63,176 nucleotides of DNA, from assembly GCA_049325415.1 (NCBI GenBank), contig JBMOLL010000076.1:1-63176 (forward strand), read 5' to 3'. The stretch comes from JBMOLL01 sp049325415 (GTDB lineage: Bacteria; Bacteroidota; Bacteroidia; Bacteroidales; GCA-2748055). The translations under genes were made by a program, and so were the position numbers. Under the pieces are notes generated by a model. It ran no database searches, was not told where the DNA came from, and saw only the letters and a program-made list of their open reading frames with translations. Below, one piece after another: positions 1 through 10,469 of the stretch; position 1 is the first letter of the stretch, and each line of letters starts with the position of its first letter.

Positions 1-1010
1 CAGTGCCAAGACCAACTTCCGTAATCGTTAAAGTAGTTCCGCTGACGGATACCGAAACCACACCTTCATCACTGGAGGTGGCGGTGAGTGTAAGCACATC
101 ACCCGCATCAATATCGGTAAAGACTCCTGTAAGATCAACCGTTGTAGTTGCAAAATGCTCATCAAGGGTGAGGTCAGAGAGCGGGGTGGCAACCACCGGA
201 ATGCTGTTTACCAGAACAGCAAACTGGTCGCTGACACTTAAAGATCCATCATCAGCCGTAACGGTAATTGTTGCAGAGCCTGCTCCTATTTCATTGATTG
301 TCAGGGTTGTTCCCGATACGCTTACCGTAACCACTCCCTCGTCGCTGCTACCTGCCGTATAGGTCATCGGATCACTGTCGGGGTCGGAGAAAACTCCGGC
401 CAGCTCTACGGTAGTCGTGGTAAATCCAACATTAAAAGTCAGATCTCCCAGAGGGCTTGTTACTGTGGGAGCACCATTTACAAAGACAGAAAAAATATCA
501 TCGGCAGAAAGGGCTCCATCGCTTGCTGTAATGGTAACAGAGGCTGTACCGTAACTGACTTCCGTTATGGTTAGAGTTGTACCGGATATGCTTACGGTTA
601 GTATCCCTTCATTGCTGCTGCTTGCCGAGTAGCTCAGCGGATCACTTTCAGGGTCACTGAAAACACCGGCCAGTTCAACCGTGGAGGTTCCGTATCCTTC
701 ATTCAGGCTCAGATCCGACAGGGGTGAGATGACGGAAGGAGCACCATTTACATCGACAACAAAATCATCGCTCACGTTGAGTGAGCCATCATCAGCGGTT
801 ACTGTAATGGTAGAAGTGCCATGGCTGACTTCCGTTATGGTGAGTGTTGTACCCGAAATACTGACTGTCACCACTCCTTCATCACTGCTGCTTGCAGAGA
901 AGGAAAGGGGGTCACTGTCGGGATCGCTGAAAACCGACGAAATATCGAGGGTGCTACTCCCAAAGCCTGCATTAAAAGACTGGTCAGAAATTGGAAGATC
1001 AACAACCGGA
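1..1010 (-). repeat. Tandem 270-bp coding repeats
   Basis: The segment encoding the beta-sandwich repeats is conserved at the DNA level. The stretch encoding FSDP.SDP recurs near 373, 643 and 913, exactly 270 bp apart, with a more diverged copy near 100. In-frame 90-codon repeats like these can expand or contract by recombination. Confidence 0.8.
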
Positions 1011-1444
1011 GCATTATTTCCCAGGGCATGAAACTCCAGAGGTGCAAACAGATCCCCCAGGACCATATTGCTGACAAAGTCAACGGTTTCCTGAATATCA
1101 TAGGTCTGACCATCCAGATTGTTATAAAACCTGAAGGTCATAGTTTCTCCGGGGGTCAGGTTACTGTATACGAATATCGAATAGACATATCTCCCTGACG
1201 GGGTCGGGTAAAGCGGCTCAGTTGCTAAACCTCTGCATTCCTCACCGACAAAGGCACCCAGAATTCCTGAGGTCAGATCAGTACTGTTGAGTATTACTAC
1301 GGCGTCCACTTCACCGTTATATGCCCAGTTTTCCGGATAAACGGCCCATGTTGGCTGTGCCTTTACCTGTTGGGCATTCAAGGCAAGAAATACCATTAAG
1401 ATAAACTTAACAGACTGACGGATAATTGTTGCTCCTGTTTTCAT
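1..1444 (-). CDS. Secreted Ig/cadherin-like repeat protein (C-terminus cut by window edge)
   Basis: The ATG lies at 1442-1444 on the minus strand and the frame stays open to the window edge, so the C-terminus is missing. The protein starts with a signal peptide (KTGATIIRQ, then a hydrophobic stretch to about residue 25). Next comes one copy of a roughly 100-residue module marked by GAFVGEECRG and a YSN..PGE motif, which recurs in neighbouring genes. After that there are at least four near-identical 90-residue repeats with the signatures FSDPDSDP and GTTLTITE, typical of cadherin- or Ig-like beta-sandwich repeats. By analogy with the next genes it probably ends in a T9SS sorting domain, but that part is not visible. 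It is likely a surface or secreted structural or adhesive protein. No enzyme motif is seen. Confidence 0.8.
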   Translation of the reverse strand, partial: MKTGATIIRQSVKFILMVFLALNAQQVKAQPTWAVYPENWAYNGEVDAVVILNSTDLTSGILGAFVGEECRGLATEPLYPTPSGRYVYSIFVYSNLTPGETMTFRFYNNLDGQTYDIQETVDFVSNMVLGDLFAPLEFHALGNNAPVVDLPISDQSFNAGFGSSTLDISSVFSDPDSDPLSFSASSSDEGVVTVSISGTTLTITEVSHGTSTITVTADDGSLNVSDDFVVDVNGAPSVISPLSDLSLNEGYGTSTVELAGVFSDPESDPLSYSASSSNEGILTVSISGTTLTITEVSYGTASVTITASDGALSADDIFSVFVNGAPTVTSPLGDLTFNVGFTTTTVELAGVFSDPDSDPMTYTAGSSDEGVVTVSVSGTTLTINEIGAGSATITVTADDGSLSVSDQFAVLVNSIPVVATPLSDLTLDEHFATTTVDLTGVFTDIDAGDVLTLTATSSDEGVVSVSVSGTTLTITEVGLGT

Positions 1445-2097
1445 GGTATGTATTCTTTTGGCCGACGGGTAGGTCAGCATTTTTTACATTCACAGCTTTT
1501 CAATGATCCCCAGAAATCCGGCTGCATCCAATAGTTTTGAAATCAGACATTTCGGCCGGTACTTGGGTTCGTATAAAAATAAGGAGATATAACCTACATA
1601 TTGAGGATCGGGGAGCTTGCGGACAGATCGTATTTATGAATTCCGCCTTTTAATGGATGAATAAAAAAATGTTGGTGAACAGCGCGAAAATTTACACGAA
1701 AGGAATTTTGGAGTTTATGTCGTTGATTTAGTGTCGTTTACAGCGTTATTTCAATTACAATCCATTAATGTAAAAAATTTGTTAATGGCGTATGCTGTTG
1801 ATATTCTGTGCTTTATATGCCTGGTCGAAAGTTATGAACAACCCGGCTTTTCTCTCCCCCAAAAAGACAAAAAGCATAGAAAAATTGATTTTAGAACCTG
1901 CCCGAAAGAATTCCTTTTACCAGCCCTATTTAAGCGTTAACCAATACATTTCTTCAATCTGGCAAAACATTTAAGGTTTTAGTCAAACCAGGCAGGAAAT
2001 GTCCGCCTGAGCTTGCAGGTCCAGTTCATATCTTTCCGGACAGCAATCTTCGGCGCAGAGTCGACACAATCTAAAGAAATGTCTGCCTTTGAATTCC
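1445..2097. other. Gene-free spacer
   Basis: The stretch holds the 5' flank of the truncated minus-strand gene and the 3' flank of the 907-residue gene. It is AT-rich, and short open frames around 1731-1974 show no recognisable protein. I see no convincing terminator hairpin or RNA gene. Confidence 0.5.
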
Positions 2098-4821
2098 TTA
2101 CAGGCGCAATACCGGGATCCTGAACAATACTCCGGAGGTCATATCCGAAATTCTCAGATACCAGGTGCCAGGAACCTTATCCGACATATCAATTGAAAGC
2201 GGTGTTTCCCCGGCGGGAGAAATGATCTTCTGATAATGAACAGCGCCTCTGCTATCAAGAAGTTCCAGCAGGTATTGTCCGCTTCCTGAATTCGGATTAA
2301 AAACAACCTGAAGCTGATCGTGAACCGGATTGGGATATACTTTCAGCAGATGGTTACTGTAATCCGGCACCAGATCGGGGATGCAGCTGTTTTTCTGAAA
2401 AACATTGATTTTTACCTGGTTTTCCTGGGTGTCGGATAAAGTAAGGTAGCCCAGACGGTCTGCACCCGACGTGTTCCTGGAACAGGACACTGTAGCATTG
2501 AATTTATTAATTTTTGATGTGGTGATCCAACTGGCACCCGATTCAATACTCCATTCCAGATCGGAATATATGATCAGGATCAGTGAGGTGTCGTTCTGAC
2601 AAAGCTTAATCGAGTCGTCATCATATAATTGCAGATCATCGAGATAAATATCGATGATATTCTTATCGACTACGGAGACATTAAACTCACAACAGGCGGA
2701 ATACTGTCCGTCGGAAGCACAGAGCTCTATGATCGCATCACCGGAGCCCTGTTCCGTGATGGTAACAATACAATTACTGATACTGGCTGTTACGACATCC
2801 GGAGCATTGCTGGTGACGGTTATCGTGAGCTGATCATTATCAGGATCAGTGAAAAGTGTGCAGATATCTTCCACGGTCCTTGTTCCGAAGCCCTGAACAT
2901 AGTTCTGATCCCTGAGTCCGTCACAGTTGCTTTCAGGAGGATCATTGACATTCGTTACGGTTACCTGAATATCATCGCAAACCGGGTTCACTCCATCCGT
3001 CACACAAAGCGAAAGGGTTGCAATACCGTTACCTTTTTCAATTATAACCAGGTTTCCTCCTAAAATGGACGCTGTAACAACGGCCGTGTTATTGCTGGAA
3101 ACGGAATAGGACAGGGTATTCCCGTCGGGGTCACTGAAGACACCTGAAACAGGAATGTTTTTAGATCCAAAACCTTCAAGAAGGCTCTGATCAGGGATCG
3201 GGTTGACAATAACTGGAGGATCATTGACATTATTGACTGTTACCTTGAAAAGGTCGTCAATAACAAGCGTTCCATCGCTGGCGCTGACAACCACATCCGT
3301 AGAGCCTGTCCCCTTTTCGGTAAGAGTCAGGGTTGTGCCCGAAATAGAAACTGTCACAATTCCCGTATTATTGCTTTTTGCGGTAAGTGTAAGCGCGGTA
3401 AGATCCGGATCCGAATACCTGCCGGCCAGACTGATGGTGCTGGTACCGAAATGTTCATTGAGTGTCTGATCAGGAACCGGGGTCAGTATTTCAGGCAGGT
3501 GATTGGACAGGTTTATATTCAGTTCCCGGGGGGTTACGGCATCTCCCAGCTGCATATCCGAAACGAATTCAATCACTTCCTCCACAAGATAAACCGTGCT
3601 TGTCACCGAGTTATAATACCTGAAGGTAAGCAGTTCACCATCCGCCTGATTGCTGTAGCATAACAGTGAAAAAACCGTCTGATTGGTTACCGGGAAATAA
3701 ATCCCGTTCACCATCCCCCTGCACTCGTCGCCGACAAAGGCCCCCAGTGTGCCGGAACTCACCTTGTCCCCATTGATAAGTACGACCGCATCGATCTGTC
3801 CGTTGTAGGTGAATTTCGACGCATCAAGCTGCCAGGGCAAAGCCGGTCCGGAAGCAATCAGAACAACAGAGGCTTTATCCTGAACGCTTTCCGAAGCATC
3901 GGAAGCAGTAAGGGTAAGGGTTGCGTTACCCGGGACACCTTCGGTAATGGTAAGCAGAGATCCCGATACGGAACAGGAAACCACAGTTCCGTCGGAAGAA
4001 CTAGCCGTATAGCTAAGGTTGTTCAAATCCGGATCACTGAAAACCGTATCCAGGTCGATGCTTTTTGTCCCAAAGTCTTCGAGAAGCCGGAGCATGCCAA
4101 CCGGATTTGAAACCACCGGGGGATTATTCACCGGGTTGATCGTAAAGCTATAATCACAGTATGCTGTAAATTCTCCGTCGCTTGCACTCAGGGAGAGCGT
4201 TGAAGTTCCGGTTGCCGCTGTGGTAAATTCGAGCTCACAGGCAGAATTCCACTTCACAGTGGATCCTGCCGAGTGATCCTCGGCAAAGACCAGGTTATCT
4301 CCGTCGGGATCGGTGAAAATATTGCACAGGTTGAAGGTCATGGGACCCGGTGCGGCAGGGAGAGACGATTTTGCCGGGCAGGAAGCCTGGGGTGCCGAAT
4401 TGCTCAGGGCATGGTATACCCTGGGCGAGATGGCATTCCCAAGTGTCATATCGGGAACAAAAACCTCGGTTTCTGAAATAGTATACAGGGTAGTGGTGGC
4501 CAGATCGTAGTATTTGAAAGTCAGGGTCTCTCCCGATGTGTTGCTGTAGATCAGGAGAATAAAGATATTCTTCCCGGTGGGAGGATAATAGGTACTGGCC
4601 GTGTATCCCCGGCATTCATTGCCAACAAATGCCCCGAGCACACCGGAGCTGACTTCTGCGGCATTCAACATAACCACAGCGTTAATCTCACCGCTGTTGG
4701 CATATTTGGTTGGATCAACACTCCAGCCCTGTCCGCTGAGGGTGATAACAGAAAAAAGGCTTCCCAGGACGAAGAGGAACATCCGTCTGGGTACCCCGGG
4801 ATTTAAAGCTATTCTTTTCAT
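2098..4821 (-). CDS. T9SS-sorted repeat protein with two ECRG modules and Ig-like domains
   Basis: A 907-residue secreted protein. It has an N-terminal signal peptide (residues 1-33) and an ECRG module at about 35-140 (GAFVGNECRG). Ig/cadherin-like domains follow with FTDPDGD and FSDPD.N signatures, then a second ECRG module (GAFVGDECRG) and three further Ig-like repeats. Next comes a BACON-like stretch near residues 720-810 (WSIESGASWITTS). The C-terminal T9SS type A sorting domain begins at LLKVYPNPVHDQL and includes GTWYLRI. It lies 12 bp downstream of the metalloprotease gene on the same strand, so the two are probably co-transcribed. The role is likely a surface adhesin or structural protein. 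No catalytic motif was found. Confidence 0.85.
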   Translation of the reverse strand: MKRIALNPGVPRRMFLFVLGSLFSVITLSGQGWSVDPTKYANSGEINAVVMLNAAEVSSGVLGAFVGNECRGYTASTYYPPTGKNIFILLIYSNTSGETLTFKYYDLATTTLYTISETEVFVPDMTLGNAISPRVYHALSNSAPQASCPAKSSLPAAPGPMTFNLCNIFTDPDGDNLVFAEDHSAGSTVKWNSACELEFTTAATGTSTLSLSASDGEFTAYCDYSFTINPVNNPPVVSNPVGMLRLLEDFGTKSIDLDTVFSDPDLNNLSYTASSSDGTVVSCSVSGSLLTITEGVPGNATLTLTASDASESVQDKASVVLIASGPALPWQLDASKFTYNGQIDAVVLINGDKVSSGTLGAFVGDECRGMVNGIYFPVTNQTVFSLLCYSNQADGELLTFRYYNSVTSTVYLVEEVIEFVSDMQLGDAVTPRELNINLSNHLPEILTPVPDQTLNEHFGTSTISLAGRYSDPDLTALTLTAKSNNTGIVTVSISGTTLTLTEKGTGSTDVVVSASDGTLVIDDLFKVTVNNVNDPPVIVNPIPDQSLLEGFGSKNIPVSGVFSDPDGNTLSYSVSSNNTAVVTASILGGNLVIIEKGNGIATLSLCVTDGVNPVCDDIQVTVTNVNDPPESNCDGLRDQNYVQGFGTRTVEDICTLFTDPDNDQLTITVTSNAPDVVTASISNCIVTITEQGSGDAIIELCASDGQYSACCEFNVSVVDKNIIDIYLDDLQLYDDDSIKLCQNDTSLILIIYSDLEWSIESGASWITTSKINKFNATVSCSRNTSGADRLGYLTLSDTQENQVKINVFQKNSCIPDLVPDYSNHLLKVYPNPVHDQLQVVFNPNSGSGQYLLELLDSRGAVHYQKIISPAGETPLSIDMSDKVPGTWYLRISDMTSGVLFRIPVLRL

Positions 4822-4833
4822 CGTTCTGTCCGG

Positions 4834-7800
4834 CTAGTCAAGGTGAATAATTCTTTGGGTAAGCACGGTGTTGCCGCAATTCATTTTCAGCAGGCAGGCA
4901 CCGGAGAATGTCCCGGGCTTATTCCATTTCAGCGAATAGCTCCCGGGATCGTAGGTCCCCTCGGATATCCGATCTATCAGTTTTCCGTAAAGATCATAGA
5001 TCTCTATCGTGACACTACTCTTTTCTTTAACAGTAAAAGAGATGTGCAGGGACTCTTTGAAGGGATTCGGCCAGATGCTCAGAGCCGGCCCTTCGGCAGC
5101 AGGATCAAGAGTGCCGGAAATCCGGCCATAGATATTCATATCAAAGGGCTGCATGGCATCGGCCAGCACGATATCCTTTTCAAAACCTATACTTTCGCCA
5201 ATGCGGTATTCCATATCTTCCGACCGGTCATAGCAAGTAAAGCTCATCTCCTCACCTTCCTCCGTGTTGCTGTATACCATAAGGGGAAAAATCACTTCCC
5301 CTGTCGGCGGAAAATACAAGCCGGCCGACGCTCCCCTGCATTCATCCCCAACCCAGGCATACAGAATATCTCCTTCTTCTCCTGCAGTTGCACCATCCGA
5401 CAGGATTCTGGCAGAGATAGTTCCATTGTACTGGTATAAATAGGGATTCAGCCGTGGATTGGATACCTCTGTTTCCGCGGAAGCTGTTTTCTTTCCCGAA
5501 GCCGAAGCGGCAGGATAGGTCAGTACATCGCTGTGAGCGAGTCTCATCATATAGCCTTCACCGGGATTCATCAGGCTGAGGGTTCCAAACCAGCCATAAC
5601 CGGTATAATAGGTTGTGGACCGTGTCTGATTCTTGACATAATCAAGATTGGCCGGTGTCATGGAAGCCAGTGCTGTACCAGGAGCAAGGGATACCTGGGG
5701 AGAATAAGCCACCCAGTTCCAGCCGGCAACCAGGGAAATGGGATTGGCTTCCGGCTGCACGGCCAGTCCTGTCAGGTTCATTGTACAGGCGCTTTTTGCA
5801 TTCAGGAAAAAGAGACTGGTGTTGTTCAGGACCGAAAGTGTCCCGAACCAGCCATAACCGGCGTAATAGGTGGTCGACCGGGTCTGGTTCTTAATATAAT
5901 CTCCCGCTGCCGTACACGCAGGCAGGAGGTTTCCGGGAGCCATATTATTAAGTGTGATATTCATTGAAAACCAGTTCCAGCCGGTAATAAATGACCGGGT
6001 ATACTTAACAGGTGTGTGAATTCGGTATGGGCTCAGGGTGCTTCCGGCAATTGTACCTGTCGTAAAACTAATGGTCTCATAAAGGGCATAGATACTGTCG
6101 GCCACCGGATCATAGTAATTGAAGCTGATCTGCTCGCCGCTGACGGCATTGCTGTATACCTGTAATTCAAACAGGTAGTCGTTTGTTTCCGTGTGATAGG
6201 TGACGGGCGCAATTCCCCGGCATTCTCCGTTGACAAATGCTGAAAGATAACCCGAGTTCATGGTATCGGTACCAATAATGACCTGCGCAGTGATCAGCCC
6301 GAATTGTGTGAAGGTAAGGGGATCAATGGTCCACTCATCCGGCAGGGCATCATAGTTGGTGCCAACCACCTCAAAAGAGATAATCCCATCATTTTCTGAA
6401 ATATTCTGTATCGACACATTGGATGCTTCCCCGTTCCAGGTGTTGGAGCCGGGCTGGGTGGCGGCATCAAAAGCGGTAACCCCGTCTGTTCCCGGGAAAG
6501 GATCGCCCGGCAGGGTGATGGTATCCCGGATATCATCTGCTTCTTCAATGTCAAAGCCCTGGTGCGACGGATCAACATTTACCTCACCGGTTAACCAGCC
6601 GGGATAATTCATGTCGACATGATAGATAAGTAATCCGTGTCCTGGAAGATAATCATCAAATCCATCCCACTGCCGGTTTTCCAGAATGTAGTATTCATTG
6701 TATACCGGTGTGTTGATCTGATAGGCTTCCTGATGACTGATTGCACTTTGAAGGGTATAAACCCCGGTGGCGTCAATTTCAGGAATAGACATCCAGCCCA
6801 TGTACCTTTTCAGCCAGGCATTGATCCCGGCCGGTGTTGCCCCCTCATTATTCCATGAACCGACAGCCATCAGATCCCAGAAATTCAGGTCAAAAGCATA
6901 ACCTCCTGACTCATCAAAGTCCTCATCATTCAAATCGGGAATAGCCAGGCTGTGTGCAAATTCATGAACAACTGTACCTATCGAGGTGAGATTACTGCCG
7001 GAGTTACCGTACAATTCCGGACAGATCAGGTAATTATCAATCCTTACCCCATCATACTCAACACTCAGGTCTCCCAAATGAAAAGCGTGTGACCAGATAC
7101 AGGTATCCCCGGCTCCCGGGTACTGTTCTCCGAAACCGGCATGGAAAAGAATCAGATCGTCGATGTAACCGTCACCATTATTATCAAACTGGGAAAAGTC
7201 CACACCGGCAGCCTCTGCCTGGTCGACCGCATCTCTGACAAGTTCCTGCGGGCGCAGATCATAGCCATACTCATCATTTTCGCCATAGTAACTCATGTTC
7301 TGAGTGGCATGAACCCACGGAATAACTGTAGCGTTTATCTCAAGTTGATTGTAGGAAACATCCAGGTAATAATCGCGAAAACTACCAATGCCGTTATAAC
7401 CGGGTTCATTTAAAAGTGCTTCAAGTTCGGTTGCTTCATGTGTGGAAGGCCTGTCGGGAAAATCTACCAGGATCACCAGTACCCTGTTTATCCCGGTTGA
7501 AGGAAAGGGATTGGGATTTGCCTTTACATCCTCGTCCTGATTATAAACCTGTTTCAGCATTTCAACCTGGGACTTGCTGAAGCGAAGATTCTTTTCTGTT
7601 CCGGACGGAACGTTGTCCGCATATTCCGTAACCTTTATCTGAGTTGGTACCAGGTTCCCCTCCGCATCTCTCTTGCCGTAAACAAAATTCCCGTCCTTGT
7701 CTTTCAGTACAGTATACTGATCTGCCGTTTCATACCAGTGGATCATCCGGTTGCCCCGCCCTGACACGGTGATTGCAGAGCCATCAGCCTGCTCAATTCT

Positions 7801-7947
7801 GACAGGGAAAGGATAGGACGGCATGCCCGGACTCTTGACAGTTGTCATGACCTGCTGAGCATTCATGCTGCATACCAGTAACCCGGAAAGAAGCAGTATG
7901 CTCAAACCGGCCCTGATTTTTCTGTTGTATTCTGGTCGAGTTATCAT
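4834..7947 (-). CDS. M6 family metalloprotease with T9SS sorting domain
   Basis: A 1037-residue secreted zinc protease related to the immune-inhibitor-A/M6 family. It has a signal peptide (1-30), a propeptide-like region and a catalytic domain beginning near residue 150 (RVLVILVDFPD). The zinc motif HEFAH is at about residues 328-332, followed by a metzincin-like region with the MAVGSWN segment. Downstream are an ECRG module (AFVNGECRG), two WFGTLS modules (DYIKNQTRSTTYY...) and a second ECRG module (WVGDECRG). The T9SS type A sorting domain starts at LSIWPNPF. The ATG is at 7945-7947. It is the first gene of a two-gene unit with the 907-residue protein. Its protein substrate is unknown. Confidence 0.9.
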   Translation of the reverse strand: MITRPEYNRKIRAGLSILLLSGLLVCSMNAQQVMTTVKSPGMPSYPFPVRIEQADGSAITVSGRGNRMIHWYETADQYTVLKDKDGNFVYGKRDAEGNLVPTQIKVTEYADNVPSGTEKNLRFSKSQVEMLKQVYNQDEDVKANPNPFPSTGINRVLVILVDFPDRPSTHEATELEALLNEPGYNGIGSFRDYYLDVSYNQLEINATVIPWVHATQNMSYYGENDEYGYDLRPQELVRDAVDQAEAAGVDFSQFDNNGDGYIDDLILFHAGFGEQYPGAGDTCIWSHAFHLGDLSVEYDGVRIDNYLICPELYGNSGSNLTSIGTVVHEFAHSLAIPDLNDEDFDESGGYAFDLNFWDLMAVGSWNNEGATPAGINAWLKRYMGWMSIPEIDATGVYTLQSAISHQEAYQINTPVYNEYYILENRQWDGFDDYLPGHGLLIYHVDMNYPGWLTGEVNVDPSHQGFDIEEADDIRDTITLPGDPFPGTDGVTAFDAATQPGSNTWNGEASNVSIQNISENDGIISFEVVGTNYDALPDEWTIDPLTFTQFGLITAQVIIGTDTMNSGYLSAFVNGECRGIAPVTYHTETNDYLFELQVYSNAVSGEQISFNYYDPVADSIYALYETISFTTGTIAGSTLSPYRIHTPVKYTRSFITGWNWFSMNITLNNMAPGNLLPACTAAGDYIKNQTRSTTYYAGYGWFGTLSVLNNTSLFFLNAKSACTMNLTGLAVQPEANPISLVAGWNWVAYSPQVSLAPGTALASMTPANLDYVKNQTRSTTYYTGYGWFGTLSLMNPGEGYMMRLAHSDVLTYPAASASGKKTASAETEVSNPRLNPYLYQYNGTISARILSDGATAGEEGDILYAWVGDECRGASAGLYFPPTGEVIFPLMVYSNTEEGEEMSFTCYDRSEDMEYRIGESIGFEKDIVLADAMQPFDMNIYGRISGTLDPAAEGPALSIWPNPFKESLHISFTVKEKSSVTIEIYDLYGKLIDRISEGTYDPGSYSLKWNKPGTFSGACLLKMNCGNTVLTQRIIHLD

Positions 7948-8333
7948 GGGGCTTTTATTAGTACTGAATATCTCCAGAAGGACCCTTAACTTATATCTTC
8001 TGGTTGCTCCTCATCTCAAAGAAACTATTCTGACCATACCAAATTAAGACAAAAAACGCCATAATCATGGATTAGCAGAGCTTAAATTTCGTGGCCAGGC
8101 GGGAGTTTGACCAGTTCAAATATCGCTGAGATAAAACCTGTCCTTCCCGGCCAAAAGAAACAATTTTCCCTGCGCCAACCACACCTTAAAAAAAATAGTT
8201 TTAATCAAAGGAATTTGAACGTTCGGATAAAAATATATAATTCCGGTCACATCCGTGCCTCCTGGCCGCGGTTTTTCCTTCCGGTATAAAAAACTTCCAA
8301 AAAACGCAAATGGAACAGGTAAACAATCTGAGT
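7948..8333. other. Gene-free spacer, 386 bp
   Basis: It contains the upstream flank of the metalloprotease gene and the downstream flank of the lipoprotein gene, both on the minus strand. It is AT-rich with no recognisable ORF, hairpin terminator or RNA gene. A promoter for the protease is expected here, but I could not fix a good -33/-7 pair. Confidence 0.45.
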
Positions 8334-9176
8334 TTATTCTCTCAGGTCGACTTCAAGCACCTCATAGAAATCGGCCGATGAAATAAACCGGTCATTGGAA
8401 GTGTTGCTGTCATTTTCAACATCCTCTGAACAGGTGATCACACCGGAGGCAATAATAATAAAGCCATCGAAGGAGCTTGTATCAGCAAGGATCGTTACCG
8501 CATTGCTAAGCCCGTTTCCAGCCATCGAAGAGGATTTCAGGAGGGCTCCGGAAACCACATCATAGATCTGCAGAACTCCTTCATGCTTAAAGAGTATGGA
8601 AGACTCTCCGGTCAACACATAATCGGGATTAACGGTAACCGTTGCCGTGGTATATAACTCACTGCTTCTGATATAAGTCTGAAACTCTACCGCAGGCTGC
8701 ATGGTAACAACTGGGTAAGGAACAATACTGATTATATCGGCTACGCTGAGCTCCTGGTAGAAATCGGATGAATGAAGGAAAAGATCATTGGAAGGATCTC
8801 CGTCGGATTCCTTGTCGGCATAGGCCGAAACCGTTCCGGAAGCAATAATAATAATATCTTCGAAATCCTTTGCGCTGGCGATGGCCACAACAATGCTGGT
8901 AAGGCCCTTACCGGTGATGGGCTCAGATGTCAGCAATTCACCTGAAACCGTATTATAAAGATCGATTGTTCCTTCATAATAAATAATAACCGGGATGTTC
9001 CCCGGATCAACAAAAGTGGGGTTCGCCCTGATCGTGGCCGTAACATGAACTTCATCATTCCTGATATGACCCTGGAATTCAATGGAGGGCGTCACGGTAA
9101 CGAGCGGGTCGTTTTCAATCCTGATGCAGCCCTGAAATACCAGTAACAGGAGAAGTATATAGTTTAGCTGTTTCAT
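8334..9176 (-). CDS. Lipoprotein with two tandem copies of an unknown beta-rich domain
   Basis: A 280-residue protein with a lipoprotein signal (LLVFQGC, lipid-bearing Cys near residue 17). The remainder is an internal duplication of about 125 residues. Both halves share EFQ.(H/Y)IR..E, (L/I)Y(N/D)VVSG.LL, a (I/V)IIASG motif, and a SNDLF.SSDFYQEL / SNDRFISSADFYEVL ending. I do not recognise the domain. It is likely anchored in the outer membrane or periplasm. The gene lies downstream of the wecB-like gene on the same strand, separated by about 140 bp, and may or may not share its transcript. Confidence 0.8.
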   Translation of the reverse strand: MKQLNYILLLLLVFQGCIRIENDPLVTVTPSIEFQGHIRNDEVHVTATIRANPTFVDPGNIPVIIYYEGTIDLYNTVSGELLTSEPITGKGLTSIVVAIASAKDFEDIIIIASGTVSAYADKESDGDPSNDLFLHSSDFYQELSVADIISIVPYPVVTMQPAVEFQTYIRSSELYTTATVTVNPDYVLTGESSILFKHEGVLQIYDVVSGALLKSSSMAGNGLSNAVTILADTSSFDGFIIIASGVITCSEDVENDSNTSNDRFISSADFYEVLEVDLRE

Positions 9177-9314
9177 CCGTATCTTAAAAAAGTAAAAGTA
9201 ATAATTCGAAATCTTTTACACAATATAGTTTACACGAGCAAAATAAAGATTTTCAGGATATCAGGCCTCAACCTGATAACCTGTCAGACCAGCTGAAATA
9301 CCGGATGTCCGATG

Positions 9315-10469
9315 CTAGCTTTTCCCATATTCCAGTATTGCCTCCAGGCACCTCGGAGCTGTATTTCCGTCCCAGAGTTCAGGACGTACCGGCTTTCTGG
9401 TAAGCTTCAAGGTATCAAGGTATTCCTTTCTGATCCTGTTGATGTTATTCCCGACTAGCACACTGGCTCCTCCATGTTCCCTCAAAGTTACCGGCCTTTC
9501 GGTGTTCCACCTCAGCGTGAGGCAGGGCGTACCGAGAACGGTACATTCCTCCTGCAGTCCGCCGCTATCTGTCAACATGACCCTGGTCGACATGTTTAGC
9601 CGCAGCATCTCATGATAACCAACGGGTTCAAGAAGGATGAGGTTCGGGGTCTGGCTGACTTTTTCAAAAAGACCGAAACTCTTTAACTGCTTGACGGTTC
9701 GGGGGTGAATGGGCCAGATAAGTTTCAGGTCTCTTACGACTTCAGTGGTCAGGAAATCAATAATGGGTTCAAGCACCTCTTTATAATCGACATTGGAAGG
9801 CCGGTGCAGGGTAATCACGCCGAATTGTTCCGGTTCAATTTCCGGAAGATTGTCACGCTCAACGAGCAGGTTGGCTTTAACAATGTCCATCAGCGAAAGC
9901 GCCTCTACCTTGCCCCGTTGTGCTTCCAGGGTATCAATCATAATATTCCCGACAAACTTGATGCGTTCAGCAGGAACGCCTTCTGCTTCAAGGTTTTTGT
10001 TGGAAAGGAGGTCGGGGGTAAGAAGCAGATCGGATAAGCGATCGGTAACGAGCCGGTTGACTTCCTCCGGCATGGTGATATCCCCCGAGCGGAGCCCGGC
10101 TTCAATATGACAGCAAAGAATATGTTCCTTCTTGGCAGTTACCGAACAGGCGAGGGTGGCGTTGACATCCCCCACGACCACCACCCAGTCGGGTTTTTCG
10201 GCTACCAGGACCTTTTCAAATTCGATCATGGTCTTACCTACCTGCTCGGCATGCGAGCCCGATCCGATTCCCAGGGATACGTCGGCATTGGGAATGTTGA
10301 GCTCTTCGAAAAAACTGTTGGACATACGGTCGTCATAGTGCTGACCGGTATGTACCAGTATATGTTCTACCTTTTCTTCGTGTGTATTATTGTGTGCTTC
10401 AATGGCCCTTATAAAAGGTGCGATCTTCATAAAATTCGGTCTGGCTCCTACGACTGATATAATTTTCAT
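9315..10469 (-). CDS. wecB: UDP-N-acetylglucosamine 2-epimerase (non-hydrolysing)
   Basis: A 384-residue cytoplasmic enzyme that interconverts UDP-GlcNAc and UDP-ManNAc, supplying an amino-sugar precursor for the EPS. The family signatures are clear: VGARPNFMKIAPF at the N-terminus, HTGQHYDDRMS near residue 41, HIEAGLRSGD followed by MPEEVNRLVTD around 120-140, and TDSGGLQEE with LRWNTERPVTL in the C-terminal half. Length is normal for the family. It is encoded on the minus strand just before the exosortase block and about 11 kb from the WecG-type transferase that may use the ManNAc-derived sugar. The pairing with WecG is inferred. Confidence 0.95.
   Translation of the reverse strand: MKIISVVGARPNFMKIAPFIRAIEAHNNTHEEKVEHILVHTGQHYDDRMSNSFFEELNIPNADVSLGIGSGSHAEQVGKTMIEFEKVLVAEKPDWVVVVGDVNATLACSVTAKKEHILCCHIEAGLRSGDITMPEEVNRLVTDRLSDLLLTPDLLSNKNLEAEGVPAERIKFVGNIMIDTLEAQRGKVEALSLMDIVKANLLVERDNLPEIEPEQFGVITLHRPSNVDYKEVLEPIIDFLTTEVVRDLKLIWPIHPRTVKQLKSFGLFEKVSQTPNLILLEPVGYHEMLRLNMSTRVMLTDSGGLQEECTVLGTPCLTLRWNTERPVTLREHGGASVLVGNNINRIRKEYLDTLKLTRKPVRPELWDGNTAPRCLEAILEYGKS

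Noticed and set aside
2629..3063. Long plus-strand frames opposite the repeat proteins and protease
   Set aside because: They are antisense shadows of the minus-strand genes, whose domains and signal peptides are clear.
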